Shown here: positions 34,909-47,800 of the stretch, piece by piece | Position numbering within the stretch: position 1 is the stretch's first letter | Layout of the letters: each line of letters starts with the position of its first letter | From: Triglochin maritima | Taxonomy: Eukaryota; Streptophyta; Magnoliopsida; Alismatales; Juncaginaceae | NCBI GenBank assembly: GCA_963682175.1 | Contig: OY821781.1 | Location: 38,143,254 to 38,207,253, forward strand | Length of the DNA: 64,000 bases | Direction: 5' to 3' | Position numbers and translations under genes: made by a program | The notes under the pieces: model-generated | What the model saw: only the letters and a program-made list of their open reading frames with translations | Databases searched by the model: none | Told to the model about the DNA's origin: nothing

Positions 34909-37900
34909 ATGGCGCACGTGGTCGCCTCCGGATCCGTCCCCGCTCCTTCTCTGGTGCAGAATCGTGGTTTGGGATCGGGAACGAGAGTTGATCTGGGGTG
35001 GAAGAAGGCGGAGTCGGTGGTGGGAGGACGGAGGAAGGAGGGGGTGGTTGTTACGGTTCTCAAGAAGGCGCCGAAGAAGGATCTGGAGGTCGTCGTTCCG
35101 GTCTCGCCCGAGGATGTGTTTAAGGTTCGGGTTTTGAACCTGTTTTAGTGGGAAAGGTTTGGATTTTTTTTATTTTTTGCTTTGCAGTGGATGTTTTTGT
35201 GAGTTTTGGTGGGGAATGATGAAGTTGGAACGAAGGCATTTGTGTTAGAAATTCGATATTTTTAGTGAAAATGTCCGATTTTTAGTTCGAAGAATGGACG
35301 TTGATGGTTTCGTTTGACGGAGGTGGATCTCGAGGTCGTTCAGGTTTCTCCCGGGGGTGTGCCCGATGTTCGTGTTTCGAAACTGATTTAGTCCCCGTTT
35401 GGATGAGTAAAGGTTTCAAATATTTGACTTCAAAAATGTCTTTTTCAAGTTGGCATCCAATTCAAATAATATATTTTGAAAATACATTATCATATGTAAT
35501 AATGTGTTTCTCCCGAGAGTGTGCCTGATGTTCGGGTTTCGAAACTGATTCAGTCCCCGTTTGGATGATTAAAGATTTCAAATATTTGATTTCAAAAATG
35601 TGTTTTTCAAGTTGGCATTCAGTTCAAATAATATTTTATGAAAATACAATGTCATATGTAATAATGTGTTTGGCTAAAAAACATATTTTTCGTAAAATGA
35701 AAGGTTTCTTAGGAAACGAAGAAGGAAAAAAAGGGACAACATATTTGAGACAAAGAAGATTTAATGTACTATTCAGGGTGATCCAAACACCTCCGTAGGA
35801 TTAAAAACTATTTTTTCTTAATAATGCAGTTTCCCTAAAAGAGGATGGTATTTTGGGCTATCTAAACACGCCCTTGGTGGGAAGAACTTGGGTTTTCAGC
35901 ATTGCAGTGGAGGGTTTGGTTTATTTTTGTAGGGGTTTTAACTGTTTTAGTGGGAAGAGAAGAGTTTGGATTGGAGCTCTTGATTGATTTGCCCCTTGTT
36001 TCAGTGCTATTACCTTTTTTCTGCTTGATTGAGGGAATTTTGAAATTTTAGCGTTACAATTCAATGTTCTTGTTGTACAAGTTTGGGTTTTAGTGGTACT
36101 GTGAAGGTTTCCAGTTCGACCAACCTGGATTTCAGATTGGAAATGAGAGCCGATGTGGGGTGGGGAGCTGGCAGAATCGTGGATGGGAGGGAGGGAGAAA
36201 GGAAGGGGTGGTGCATTCACCACTGTTGTGAACAAGGTGGCAATAGTGGATGTGGAGGTCGTTCTGGTTTTGCCCAAGGTTCAGTTTTGAAGCTGTTTGT
36301 GGGAGAAGTTTGGATTTTTAGTGTTGTAGTGGAGGTTTGGGTTATTTTTTGTTTGTTTTTGACGTGGTTTTTCTGTTTTTTTGTTATTTGAGTGGGAAAT
36401 ACGTGAAGTTAAATTTCATACGTTTGTGTTAAAATTTTGATTTTTTATTGTTAGTTTGTTTTTTGCATGGAAAAGTTCATTTTCTCAAGTCCACAATGAT
36501 GCACATGTAGTTTATGTTTCCTTACAACTCTGAGCCTTTGGTTTTGCCAACCTGGAGTTTTGGATTGAGAGCGAGAGTCGATCTGGGGTGGAAGATGGTG
36601 GCAGGAGGGAGGAGGGAGTGGACAGTGGTTTCAGTCGCGAAGATGGTTGCAAAGGGGGATTTTGAGGTTGTTCTGGCTTTGCTAGGTGCCTAAGGTTTGG
36701 GTTTTTGGGGTGTTTTGACCGTTTTAGTGGGGAATTTTGGATATTTAGCTTTTTAGCGGAGGTTTTGGTACATTTTCTTTCATTATGTTGTGGTGGCAGC
36801 TTTATGAATTTCCTCCACCGCTGTGTACAATTATTAGTCTGCAAGGGATTTTCCTCATCATGGAATTTTATATGCAAATCTAGCACTTCATTGTAGTCTT
36901 ATGTTGCTCATTTCAGTCTGCTGAGCTATCCGGCGGTTTATTTAAGATAAGGACATTTGATTTCTGCATTTGAGATAAGAAGGTTTCATGATCTTGTAAG
37001 ATTGTTGAATTTGTCAGGAGGAAGAGAAATTCCAGCAGCTGAGGGACATCCAGCAGCTTGGGGACACTTATCCAGGGGTCTGGTCCACGCCAAGTGTGAG
37101 GCGGAAGACTAAGATTGTCTGCACAATTGGCCCCTCTACGAATACACGTGAGATGATCTGGAAATTAGCTGAAGCTGGTATGAATGTTGCTCGAATGAAT
37201 ATGTCCCATGGAGACCATGCATCCCATCAGAAAGTCATTGATCTGGTGAAAGAATACAATGCCCAAACAAAAGACAATGCCATCGCAATCATGCTTGATA
37301 CCAAGGTTGGTTCTTCCCTTTCAAGTTGTCCTTAACAACCTCAGAAGCTGCCATCATACATAGTGGAAAAAAAGCTCTTTAAATGGCATCCTGCTGGTAT
37401 ATAATTTGGCATAGCACACTAGGCACTTTATCCAGTGGATGGTGTATATTCTTTATCATGACTGTCAAAATCAATGTTGTACTTACAAGGTTACATTATG
37501 CTGCACCTTTTCTGGTTATTCCTCGAAAGGATATTCACATTTCCAAGCTCTATTGTTGTTTTTTATTTCAGGGTCCGGAGGTTAGAAGTGGAGACTTGCC
37601 ACAGCCCATCAACTTAACAACTGGCCAAGAATTCACTTTCACGATAAAGAGGGGGGTGGGAACAGATAACTGTGTCAGTGTAAATTATGACGACTTTGTG
37701 AATGATGTAGAAGTTGGTGATATGATCCTGGTGGATGGTAAGTAAGAAGGCTGTTTCTTAACATTATTTTTTCATGCAGATCTGTGAAATAATCAAACCA
37801 TTATACCACTGATCAAATGAGTATACCACTATACCTCTAGAACTTTGACTCAGCCAAAGAGCCTGTATGGGCTAAACTTTATTTCGGCCCAATCAAATGT

Positions 37901-40900
37901 TGTAATGCAAGACAAGATTCGATTCTGCCCAGGAACTGATTGTCAAAGTCAGACCTTAAAATAAAAAGTAGAATGGTCTTGCAGCAATGTCTCTCAATTT
38001 CTGGTCAAATTTAGTTCTAGCACATGGTTGTTATTCCTGTATAAAACAGTCATTTCTTTTATTAGTAGATTATGGAATATTGCCTACATTGATGATGCAA
38101 TTTATGTTTCTCACATATGACCTTCCCCTTTCACCGTCTTTTGATATTTGCCTTTTTGTCATAGTTTATAAATCAAGTAATTAGCAAAAAGTACACCATA
38201 ACCAATATAGGATCAATTTTATTGGTGCTTCTGTAAGTTAAATCTTTATTATTCCACTTTCTCATAAATAGAAATCTGTAACATTGGGGGGAGTGAAGTA
38301 GATCTTGAATGTCGGCAGCAAGGGTGGATAGTGCCGCCAAAAGCATAATCTTTATGAAACACTAAATGGATTGTAGATTTGCCTCTTGTCCCTGCTCAAA
38401 TGACAATGAAATAGATTGTTTAAATCTCAGGTGGAATGATGTCCCTTATGGTAAAATCAAAGACTGATGATTCTGTTAAGTGTGAGGTTATTGACGGAGG
38501 TGAGTTGAAGTCCAGGAGGCATCTGAACGTTCGTGGAAAAAGCGCCACCTTACCATCCATCACTGGTATGCTCCGGAAATACCTTAGTTTATAGACCGTT
38601 GTAGATCTTGAGTTGCAAACTGGCAATGCGTTTTTATCAATTTGCAGACCTTTGACATGCATGTTTACTAATCTATCACTCTATGATTTCTATTAATATG
38701 TGCGGCATTTTGCTGATATTTGTCACAGACAAAGACTGGGATGATATCAAATTTGGGGTGGACAACAAAGTTGATTTTTACGCAGTATCCTTTGTGAAAG
38801 ATGCTAAAGTAGTTCACGAGTTAAAGGAGTATCTCAGAAGTAATAATGCACTTCATCTTTGATCTTAACATGTTTATGGTTTGTGAAAGGCTGAAAGCTT
38901 ATAAGATAGTTATAATTGACGGTAAATTCCATTATTCTGTAGGCTGCAGTGCTGATATACATGTGATTGTGAAAATCGAAAGTGCTGATTCCATTCCAAA
39001 TTTACAGTCCATAATCACTGCTTCTGATGGGGTATGTTCTGAACTTTGAACTGGCCACATGCAATTTAAACTCTACTCTTAGTAAGGACTTGTTTCCTAC
39101 CAAGTGTTGTTGAGACTGTGTGGCATTCTATTCCAAAACGTCATCTTTGAAATTTTGTTTAACTTTATAAACACCTCCGCTCCATAAAATAAGATCCCCC
39201 ACCCCACCCCACACACACACATCATTTAGGCGTTCTCGTGGCTTTTTGATGAAGTTAGATGATTATTTGTGTCACGGCAACACTTGAAGGAGGTGCCCAC
39301 TTTCACCTCCAGCCGGCTACATAACTTTTGGGGCAATACTTCTACTATGGCTTGCTTATCTAATCACAACGTTTGCACTTCTTCTTTCTTTCTTTCTTTC
39401 TCTATTTGACCCATCGAATTACATGACCAGCGTGCACCTTTCAAATCCTCAAATATCTTCCCCAGATCAAGTGATCAGAAATGCCTTTACATGTGCAACA
39501 TTCATTGCCACTTGGTTATGGTAGATATAGATTATTTAAGTTGCAAGCAACATGCTTATATCATCTTCTTGTAGCTGGGTAACCCTTTTGTTTTCCTTCT
39601 TTTGTTTGTGATTCATTTTCTGCATATGCTTTAAATCAAAATGGGATCCCAAAATGCAAATTTCTTTAAGCTCAACTTAAACATGTATCGCTATTTAACA
39701 GGCTATGGTGGCCAGAGGTGATCTTGGAGCTGAACTACCAATTGAGGAGGTTCCATTGCTTCAGGTAAATTGAATATGCTTGATAGGTTTATCTAATCAT
39801 AAATGTGCCCGATAGGTAGAAATTATCGATTTGAAAAGGTCTTGCAAAAGAATTTGTCATGTTTTGGCTCTGCCATTTCTGCTGTTGACTCTACATTTTG
39901 GAAAGGATAGTGAGGGTGATTAGTAGCAGAGCCTTTCTTAAGCTTTTTACTCCCAAATTGATCTGCACATTAGATTTTTCAGCCCCACAGTTGCGAAAAC
40001 TTATCAACGACTGAAACTGTCTTTTTCAATATGTCATGTTTTTTCTGCTGCAGTGATTTTTTTCCGTCCTCTTCCAAATATCTTACTTTTACCAACCACA
40101 GCATGATTTGCTCCCCACATTCGTTATGTATTCTTTTCAATTGAGCATAGTTTTTTATTATAATTATCTTCCGACATACAGGAAGAGATCATCAGAACAT
40201 GTCGTAGCATGGGGAAAGCTGTCATTGTAGCCACTAATATGTTGGAAAGTATGATTGTCCACCCAATGCCGACCCGTGCGGAGGTGTCTGACATTGCCAT
40301 TGCTGTTCGTGAGGGTGCAGATGCAGTCATGCTGTCTGGAGAAACTGCGCATGGAAAGTATGGATCACATGCATGACTTATGCATTACTGCAGATATTTA
40401 GGCAGAACCACAAAGGATTAGCTTTATTGATTCACATATTTTACTTGTACAAGCTTGAAAACCACCGCTTAATTACTTTCTGTCTTCTTCCTTGGGCAGG
40501 TTTCCTCTGAAAGCTGTGAAGGTCATGCATACTGTTGCATTGAGGACTGAAGCATCCATAGTTGCTGGAGCTCAACCTGCTAATCTTGGTCGGGCTTTCA
40601 AGGTGGTAGCTTAGTTGTATGGATTTTACTGAGGATATTTGCTTGTTATTTTCTAGCTAAATTGTGTGTTATTGATTGTATGCACTGTAGAACCATACGA
40701 GTGAGATGTTCGCATATCATGCAACAATGATGTCGAACACACTTGGAACATCGCTTGTTGTCTTCACTCGGAGCGGTTTTATGGCTATTCTTCTGAGTCA
40801 TTATCGTCCTTCAGGCACAATATACGCCTTTACGAATGAGTGAGTAATCTGTGGTTTCAGTTCTTCTCTTCAATATGATTGAGGATACACTATTAGAGTA

Positions 40901-41610
40901 CAATTTTATAGGTTGGTTCTAGTTCTTCCATCAGATAATAATGAACCTCTAATGATTTTATAGGGAAAGGGTGAGACAGAGGTTGTCGTTATACCAGGGT
41001 GTGTGCCCCATACTGATACAATTTTCTAGCGATTCAGAGGAGACATTCTCCAAAGCTTTATCTTACTTGCAGGTATACTATCATGTCATGACTCATGACT
41101 GACGTTGGTATATGATTGATTTCTGTTGATCTTAGATAATTAATTTTTTTTGGCATATGTTCTGTTCTTAGTTCTTTAGTGGATGTTAGGATTTAGCATT
41201 AGACTCTTTTATTCAAGAGTAACACTATAATAGAAAGCATTATAATAATGCACAGATTGGAGCATTCAATTCTTTTGTTGTCTTAACCTCACATGGCTGC
41301 TTATATGCATCAAAATGCCCATCTATTTGTATCCCCATTTAGAAACTGGTTACCTTTATAGATGCAGGAGGTTCTTTCATTCATAGTTGATAATCGTTGA
41401 AGCCCTTATGTTTTTCATCCATTAGAAGTATAACCATCTAACTTATGAAAATCCAATCTATATTTCGATCTTAAAATTGATGTATGTTTGATTGTGTTTC
41501 AGACACATGGAATGGTCAAGGAAGGGGAGGAGGTAGCTCTTGTGCAGAGTGGAAAGCAACACATATGGCGGTCTCAGTCAACTCATAACATTCAGGTTAG
41601 AAAAGTTTAA
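34909..41610 (+). CDS. PKP2: Plastidial pyruvate kinase, beta type (PKP2-like)
   Basis: Twelve exons join in frame: 34909-35124, 37018-37305, 37572-37737, 38431-38565, 38729-38839, 38943-39031, 39702-39764, 40182-40357, 40500-40602, 40691-40839, 40964-41072 and 41503-41610, giving 570 aa (the Arabidopsis enzyme is about 579). It converts phosphoenolpyruvate and ADP to pyruvate and ATP in the plastid, feeding fatty-acid synthesis. Exon 1 is a basic, Ser/Val-rich transit peptide ([14 protein letters not shown]...) lacking acidic residues at its start. Core motifs follow: [42 protein letters not shown], the active-site signature [26 protein letters not shown] and [12 protein letters not shown]. 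It ends [11 protein letters not shown], as beta-type plastid isoforms do. All introns look GT-AG. The 1.9-kb first intron contains decayed copies of exon 1. Confidence 0.94.
35300..35400 (+). pseudogene. Partial decayed copy of pyruvate kinase exon 1 (3' part)
   Basis: GGAGGTGGATCTCGAGGTCG, then GTTCAGGTTTCTCCCGGGGG and CGATGTTCGTGTTTCGAAAC, match the end of exon 1 and the start of intron 1 (GATCTGGAGGTCGTCGTTCC, TCTCGCCCGAGGATGTGTTT, AAGGTTCGGGTTTTGAACC). A further echo (TTTCTCCCGAGAGTGTGCCT) lies near 35505. The frame is not kept. Confidence 0.65.
35385..35680 (+). repeat. Direct duplication of about 135 bp inside intron 1
   Basis: The text AGTCCCCGTTTGGATGA ... ATATTTGA(C/T)TTCAAAAATGT ... 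GTAATAATGTGTTT occurs at about 35391-35508 and again at about 35551-35670. The second copy is followed by sequence ending TATCTAAACACGCCCT (near 35860-35873), an inverted partner of CCCCGTTTGGAT, so the pair may be a MITE with one end duplicated. It lies wholly within intron 1 of the pyruvate kinase gene. Confidence 0.7.
36110..36330 (+). pseudogene. Decayed copy of pyruvate kinase exon 1
   Basis: GAAATGAGAGCCGATGTGGG, GGAGGGAGAAAGGAAGGGGT, GTGGATGTGGAGGTCGTTCT and GAAGCTGTTTGTGGGAGAAG follow the order of exon 1 and the first intron bases (GGAACGAGAGTTGATCTGGG, GGACGGAGGAAGGAGGGGGT, AAGGATCTGGAGGTCGTCGT, GAACCTGTTTTAGTGGGAAA). The copy is open over part of its length, but it lacks the transit-peptide start and its frame differs from exon 1. 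It lies in intron 1 of the same gene and is probably spliced out. Confidence 0.75.
36541..36760 (+). pseudogene. Second full-length decayed copy of pyruvate kinase exon 1
   Basis: GAGCGAGAGTCGATCTGGGG, TGGAAGATGGTGGCAGGAGG, AAAGGGGGATTTTGAGGTTG and GACCGTTTTAGTGGGGAA align in order with exon 1 and the start of intron 1. The preceding CCAACCTGGA word is shared with the copy at 36110, so these two are closer to each other than to the functional exon. Indels break the frame. It lies about 270 bp upstream of exon 2. Confidence 0.78.
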
Positions 41611-44136
41611 CTCCCGTCGGATCAGGGCACAATTCATTAAGGATTTATGACACCATCAAACACTCTGTGGCTGTCTGCGGTCGCCGCTGCACAATTCACC
41701 TCAGGTTTGCTTTATCATTCATTTCCCTAGGATTCTTGATGTAAACTTGTTTTTGACATTTAGTTTGTGATTAGAGCTTGTAATAAGAACTTAATTTTTA
41801 GCTTGCAAGGGTCTGTATTCCAAGTTTCTTTCATCAATGCATTTCAATTTTTGGTGTAGCTGTTACTTAACAATCCTCTTGTTAGCAATTAGTATTTAGC
41901 GCTCGGTCTTGTGAGGTCAAGTAGATTTTGTTGTCAGAGAATTAGAATTACGTGGCTTTCCCCCCTTCGAGCAGATTTTGTTTTTGCCTGTAAGAAACTC
42001 ATGCAAATCAAGATGCATATGTTTATTGCTTGACAATTGGATTTACATGTTAGCTGAAGCGATAAATGTACACTTAGAAATAATTATAATTTAAAATTTT
42101 ATAAACATGTAATTAACACAGAAATCAACAAATTCTGATAAAATTTATAGTTACTTTCTGATTGTCGAGGTGACCCAAATTTGTAAAATTTCCGTGAGTT
42201 AAAATGGTGTCTTCGTTTTCTTTTATCTCTTGCTGGAGCTCAAGCAAAGAATGAGTTGTGGTGATATGATTTAGGCTTGTGGTGAGAACTTCTGAGTTAC
42301 GGGAAGGGTCGCACAACTTGTTTACTTGCACTAATTTAAAATTTCAGTTCTACAAGTCGAGTTTGTTCTTTGATTCTTTCAAACTTGTTGTCCAGCCTGG
42401 ATTTGATAGATCAAATGGTCACATCATGGACCCACTTAAACACTCACCCACCAATCGCAGTTTAACTGGCCGGAGAGAAGGACCGACCTATATTTCTAAC
42501 AATTGTCTCTTGGTCATGGAAAAAAAGATAATGTTTTTTTGTGTTTCTCATGACGCGACTCATGATGATGAGATCATGGTAGAAAAATATTAATAGATTA
42601 TTTTTTAGAGATATTTTGCTAATTTAGTTCTCGTTTCCTAGATCATTCAGGGGTGATTTTCCAAAAAATACAATTACATATTAACTTAGATAACAGATTT
42701 TGATGCCAATATCACAATAGGTATTTTTCATGGCATGTGTATAAATAGTTGCTTCAAGGTGGTATTTCACCATTTCAATTTTTTTTGACACCTAAGCAAA
42801 ACCCCCAGTCCATATCAGCATTCAATACATTTCTTAATTACTTATTGTTAGTTCAAAAAATATATAAAATTTGTGGCGAAAGGTTTAGGGAATCAGTGAC
42901 AATGAAGTATAGCATCATTACTATTTGATTACAATTTACAAGTATTAGAGTTCATGTGTGTGTTTTTGTCCTGAAGTTACTTTCCTGGTGTTTTAATTGT
43001 CAAAATAGTACTATGATCTAATCACAAAAATATTGTTTATTGTTTGTTTCCGTCACCAATCTCTTTCCCATGATCAGTTTAGATCTACCCAGTTCTGACC
43101 CGTAATTAGTATTATTATTATTTTACTTCCAATTGAACTATTAGTGATTTTCCCAAGTTATGTAAAATGTCTAAATTAAAGTTCAGCGAGGCCGGTTTCA
43201 ACAAACTTATGCTGCAAGATCAATCAAAAATTCAATTTCTACCATGGTCTTGGATACAAGGGGTTAAGAAAAATTTATCAATCGTTTATTTCTCATAACG
43301 AGTCCGGTTCAAGAGAAGTGAATTAAGTCCAGAAGATTTGTATAAATGTAATTTGTCTATTTAAATTTTAAAGATCACAAATTTATCGGTTGAACTTAGC
43401 TCAAACGATGTGATTGACATGCAGAGGAAACATACAGAAGCACGGGAATAAGCTTTTAAGATGACTTTTGAATTTTGATGATTGATTCGTAGAAAAAAAT
43501 CAAAATTCAAAATTAGTGTTATGTGAGTTCGAACTACTTAAAAGGAGTTCTCTCACTTCAACTCTGAACCAAGGAAAGTCTAATTTCTTGTATTTGTCTA
43601 AAAATAGTTTTTTCCATCTGTGGTACAAAATCTCTTCACTTAAACATTTTTGTGTGTGTGTAAATTGCTAGATTTCGGATGTGTGAGAATGAGAATTTTA
43701 GAATTATAAGTTACATATTAGTATATTATATTACCCTTCCCTTTCAACAAACATGAAAGATTTCAATATTTTGTCGTATCATGCGTGTCTGCTGTTTTTT
43801 TATTCGTGTCTTTTTGTGAATTAGAAGAAACAAATGGGATTCTTTGAATCTAAATTAAAGGAGAATTTGACTGTTTAATAAGCCTAAAGATTCCAATAGT
43901 TGCACTTTTACTTGTTTGTGTCGCATCACCAACAAATAAAAAAATGTATTTCATTATATATTAGCTGATCAATGATGTCACAATCCACATGACATTTAAA
44001 TGTCAAAATTGTTTGCTTTGTATGTTTATTTCTCAAAGGAAGAGAGCAAATAGGCTTTGTATGCTTAATCCCATTTGTTTTCTTATAAGAAGAAAACAAA
44101 TGCAATCGTTGGAAATATAATAATATATTACCCATC
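41611..44136. other. 3' UTR of the pyruvate kinase gene and featureless intergenic DNA
   Basis: The first few hundred bases should be the PKP2 3' UTR. Beyond that the sequence is AT-rich, with no ORF of recognisable family and no repeat with clear ends. Confidence 0.5.
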
Positions 44137-44144
44137 AATGAAAG

Positions 44145-44395
44145 TAGGGTTGTGCAACTTTTTGTCCGGTCCGGATCGAATCCGATCGGTCCGGGTTTCG
44201 GTTCGGACCTCGGGACAAATTCAGTTTTCAGTCTGGTCCGGTCGAGTCTGAATCCGGTCCAAAATCTATTTTTTCCCCTAAAAATCCTTTGGACCGGACC
44301 GAACCTGGCCAGTCCGGTCTTCGGTCCGGACCCCGGAGAGCATCCGGGTCCAGTCTGAATTCGATTCGGTCCAAGTCCAGACCGATGCTCACCCT
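44145..44395. mobile_element. Small TIR element (MITE) with GGTCCGG interior
   Basis: Begins TAGGGTTGTGCA and ends GATGCTCACCCT, an imperfect inverted pair. Flanks AATGAAAG (44137-44144) and AATGAGGT (44397-44404) could be a decayed 8-bp target duplication. The interior reiterates CGGTCCGGA, TCCGGTCC and GGACCGGACCGAA, the same words as in the element at 3017-3286. No coding capacity. Confidence 0.7.
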
Positions 44396-44554
44396 GAATG
44401 AGGTATACACTTTATATATCTCGCTATCTAAAGCTCTGTAGGGAGTATAAAATAATTTTTTTGAGAAGCTCCCTTATGCAAAATTAATAAATCAACAATC
44501 AAATAATTAAATATTAGATGGTCTAAGTGCAAAATGACAAAAAGAAATGGAATT

Positions 44555-44775
44555 CTGACGCGCCGCGACTCGTAGAAAACGCGTCGGATGACGTCACCTT
44601 CAACCCAGTCGTAGTCGCAACACGTACCCCTGTGGACCCAGAAGTCCTATCCCAACGTGGCGCCGCCACGACACAATGTGGACGGGAAGATGGGTTGTGG
44701 GGACCACACTTCCACCATGGACGGTGGGGAACACCTCTTCCCACGTGGATGGGGCTTCTACTTGTAGTGTAGTGC
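44555..44775 (+). promoter_or_regulatory. GC-rich, promoter-like patch upstream of the CX4CX10CX2H-repeat gene
   Basis: In an AT-rich setting this 220-bp stretch is GC-rich and full of CpG. It holds the bZIP-type palindrome TGACGTCA (44589-44596), a perfect G-box CACGTG (44742-44747) and further ACGT or CGCG cores (AACGCGTCGG, ACACGTACC). It lies about 3.9 kb before the ATG at 48674 and about 0.5 kb before a pyrimidine-rich, AAACCCTAAAA-containing stretch (45240-45330) that could be the start of the leader. Its link to that gene is inferred from position. Confidence 0.45.
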
Positions 44776-44879
44776 GCCTCCTTTGCTACGTTGCGCCGTT
44801 TAGATTTATTTTTATTCTGTTGTCCTTTCCTGCTATATTTTCTGCCATGTATTTTCCCATTGCGCTCATTTAGATTATT

Positions 44880-47800
44880 GAACTTAAAATCATTGTGAGG
44901 TTTTATTTAAAATTTCACTTGTTATTGGAAGTTTCTTTAATTTACCTCCACGTATATTTTTACCAATGATAAAAATATGACAAATATAAATATCGAATTA
45001 AAATATATAGAGTCGTGTAATTATGTTCATTACGAATTCAACCTTGCTCGTTGAGTTTTTGTTGGACTTAAACTAGTGTTCATATCTTATTTATCAACAA
45101 GCCTTTTAAATTACAAATGTCACCGAACATTAGATTTTGATAAATCAAAAAATTCCCGAAAATTAAAATTACGGAGATGGTTATTAGTTTATTACTATTC
45201 CAGTACAACGTTATCTTGCGCCTCAGTGCTAAAACGCGCCAATTCTCCTCGTATTTTTTTTCCTGTTCTTCTCGTGTTGTAACGGAAACCCTAAAAAAAT
45301 CTCGTCTCGCTCTCGCTCCCTCTCCGTCGCGTTTCCGAGGTTCGATTTCGTTTTTTTCCCGTCGATTCGGAGGTGAAAGTTTCAAACTTTGGTGGTTCCA
45401 ACCTCTTTGAGCTCGTTTCAGCCGATTTGGAGGTGAAAGATCCCAACATTGGGGGTTTCGAACTCTTTTTTGCGTTTTTTCTCCTTTCGATCGATTGGGA
45501 GAGGTGGAAATCGAAATTCCGAGGTTTGATTTGTTGCTTTTTGTGAAAAATCCCAACTTCGAGGATTTCGAGCTCGTTCGTCGTCATTTTGGCCTTTACA
45601 GTCGATTTGGAGGTGAAAATTTCCAGCTTTAGGGGTTTAGAACTCGTTTTTTTGCGTTTTCTGTTGGCGTTTTTCTTTCTATAAGGTTGATTAGGAGGTG
45701 AAAATCAAAATTTCGAGGTTTGATATCAAAAAAAAAAATGACTTTTTTTGTTTTGATTGATTGGGTGGTAAAAAATCCCAGCTTTGAGGGATTTCCAGCT
45801 TGTTTTTTTGGGTTTTTTGGCGTTTTTCCTTCATTTCCATAGATTAGGAGTTGAAAATCAAAATTTAGAGGTTTGATTCCATGTCTTTTCTCGTTTTTCT
45901 TTGTTTCTATCGATTGTGAGGTGAAAATTTCCAACTTTGAGGACTTCGAGCTCATCTCTTCGTTATTTTTGCTTTTTTTTCGTTTCAGTCGATTTGGAGG
46001 TGATTTTTTTCTAACTTTTAGGATCTCGAGCTCCTTTTTTGGTATTTTTCTTTGTTTCGGTCGATTTGAAGGTGAAAAATTCCAACTTTAGGGGTTTCAA
46101 ACTCGTTTTTCGTTTTTTTTTCTTGGCCGATTTTTACTAGTATATATCTCAGTATCCATTGGTTGGGTGGCAAAAATTCATAACTTTGGGGTTTCGAGCA
46201 TATTTCGCTTCGATCCTTCCTCCTTTGTTATTCTCCTTTTATTGGAGGTTTGGACTGGTCAAGATTTCAGATTTGGGAGTTCTGAGATCTTTGGTTTAGA
46301 TTTGATAACTTTGCTTTTATACTTGCTCTGTTATGCTCTCTGGCTTGATTTCACTTTCTTCATTTTGGAGATTCAGTTCGTGATCTACGTCATTTTTTTT
46401 ATGTGTCCCTTTTAAGCTTTGTCAGTGCTAAAAATTTAAAGTTTGAGGTTTTCGAGTTTGTTTCCTCTGATTGTCTGATTCATGACCTGTTCCGCATCCT
46501 TCTTGACTTTTCTTGGCGTCTGTCACCTAATTGAGGTTCAATTGTGCCTTTTGGTGTTTTTTTATGTTTGTCATTTTGAAGGTTGGGTAGGATTTGAAAT
46601 GTTTAAGCTTTTTTGGTTTAATTCATCTCTGTCTCCGTTGATTAGGGGGTTTAGTATTCGTCCTAAAGTTCAACTTTAAGGGGTTTGAGATTATTTGCTT
46701 TGATTCATCTCTCTTTCCAGCTTTGGGGGTCGAGTATTAGTCGTAAAATCCCAACTTTGCACTCGTTTTTCTCATCTACCTTTGCAGTTCTCTTGTCTTT
46801 TGTTATGTTACTGTGTTTAATTGTTCTTTTTCGGGGTTCTTCATTTTTGTTGTTTTGGAGTTTCAATGGGTGTCTGTGGTGGTAAATCATAATTTCGGAA
46901 GGTTTGAGCCTGTTCACTGCGATTCATGTCCTATTCCGCATCCTTCTTGTATTTTCTTTGTAGTCTGTTATGCACTTGTTGTTTCAAGGTTTAATTGTAT
47001 TTTTATGGCGTTTCTTTGTTTTTGTTGTTTTGGATCTTCAAGTTCGTGAGGTTTGAGCTCATTTCATTTTGATTCATATTCTGCATCCTTCTTGGTTGTT
47101 CTCTGTAGTTTGTTATGTTTTCGAGCTTTAATTGTGTTTTTGTGGCATGGTTCTTTGTTTTCTTTCATTTGTATCTTCAACTTTGGGAGGTTTGAGCTTG
47201 TTTTGCTTTGATTCATGACCTATTTTGCATTCCATTATTTTTCGAGGATTGGTCACATTCTTTTTTATTTTTCTTTGTTTCTTTTGTTTTGGGGCTTAAA
47301 CAGGGTGTAATAGTGCTAAAATTCCCAATCCCAACATTAGGCTGTTTCCACTTGTTTTGCTTTGATTGGTGATTTTTCCCCTTGTCCTAGTTCGACCTTT
47401 TCAGATTCTCTTTCACGTTTCAAGCTTTCCTTGCAGTTCTGGTTGTGTGTGTGTATATTAGTATATATATTCAGTTTGAAGGTGTGATAGGTATCTCGTA
47501 ATTGTCTTAAGTGGCAAAATCTCCAATATTGAGCAGTCTGAATCTCACTTTGTTTTGATTCATGACCTATTCTGCATCCTTCATGGCGTTTCTCTTATTC
47601 CTTGTCACTTTTTAAGGTCCATTTGAAGGTTTTTTGAACGTTTGACTTTATCCATATCCTTCATGGTATTTATGAGGCTTTATCCATATCCATATCCTTC
47701 ATGGTATTCCAGAATCCCAACGTTTTCGTATCCTCTGTGACTTTTCTCCAGTTCACTGTTCTGTTTGCAGGGTTCATTTGCACCTTTGGTGGATATTGGT

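Noticed and set aside
45080..45955. Minus-strand ORFs of 98-158 codons
   Set aside because: They come from the 70-bp array (repeated S-P-N-R-like text) and have no other support.
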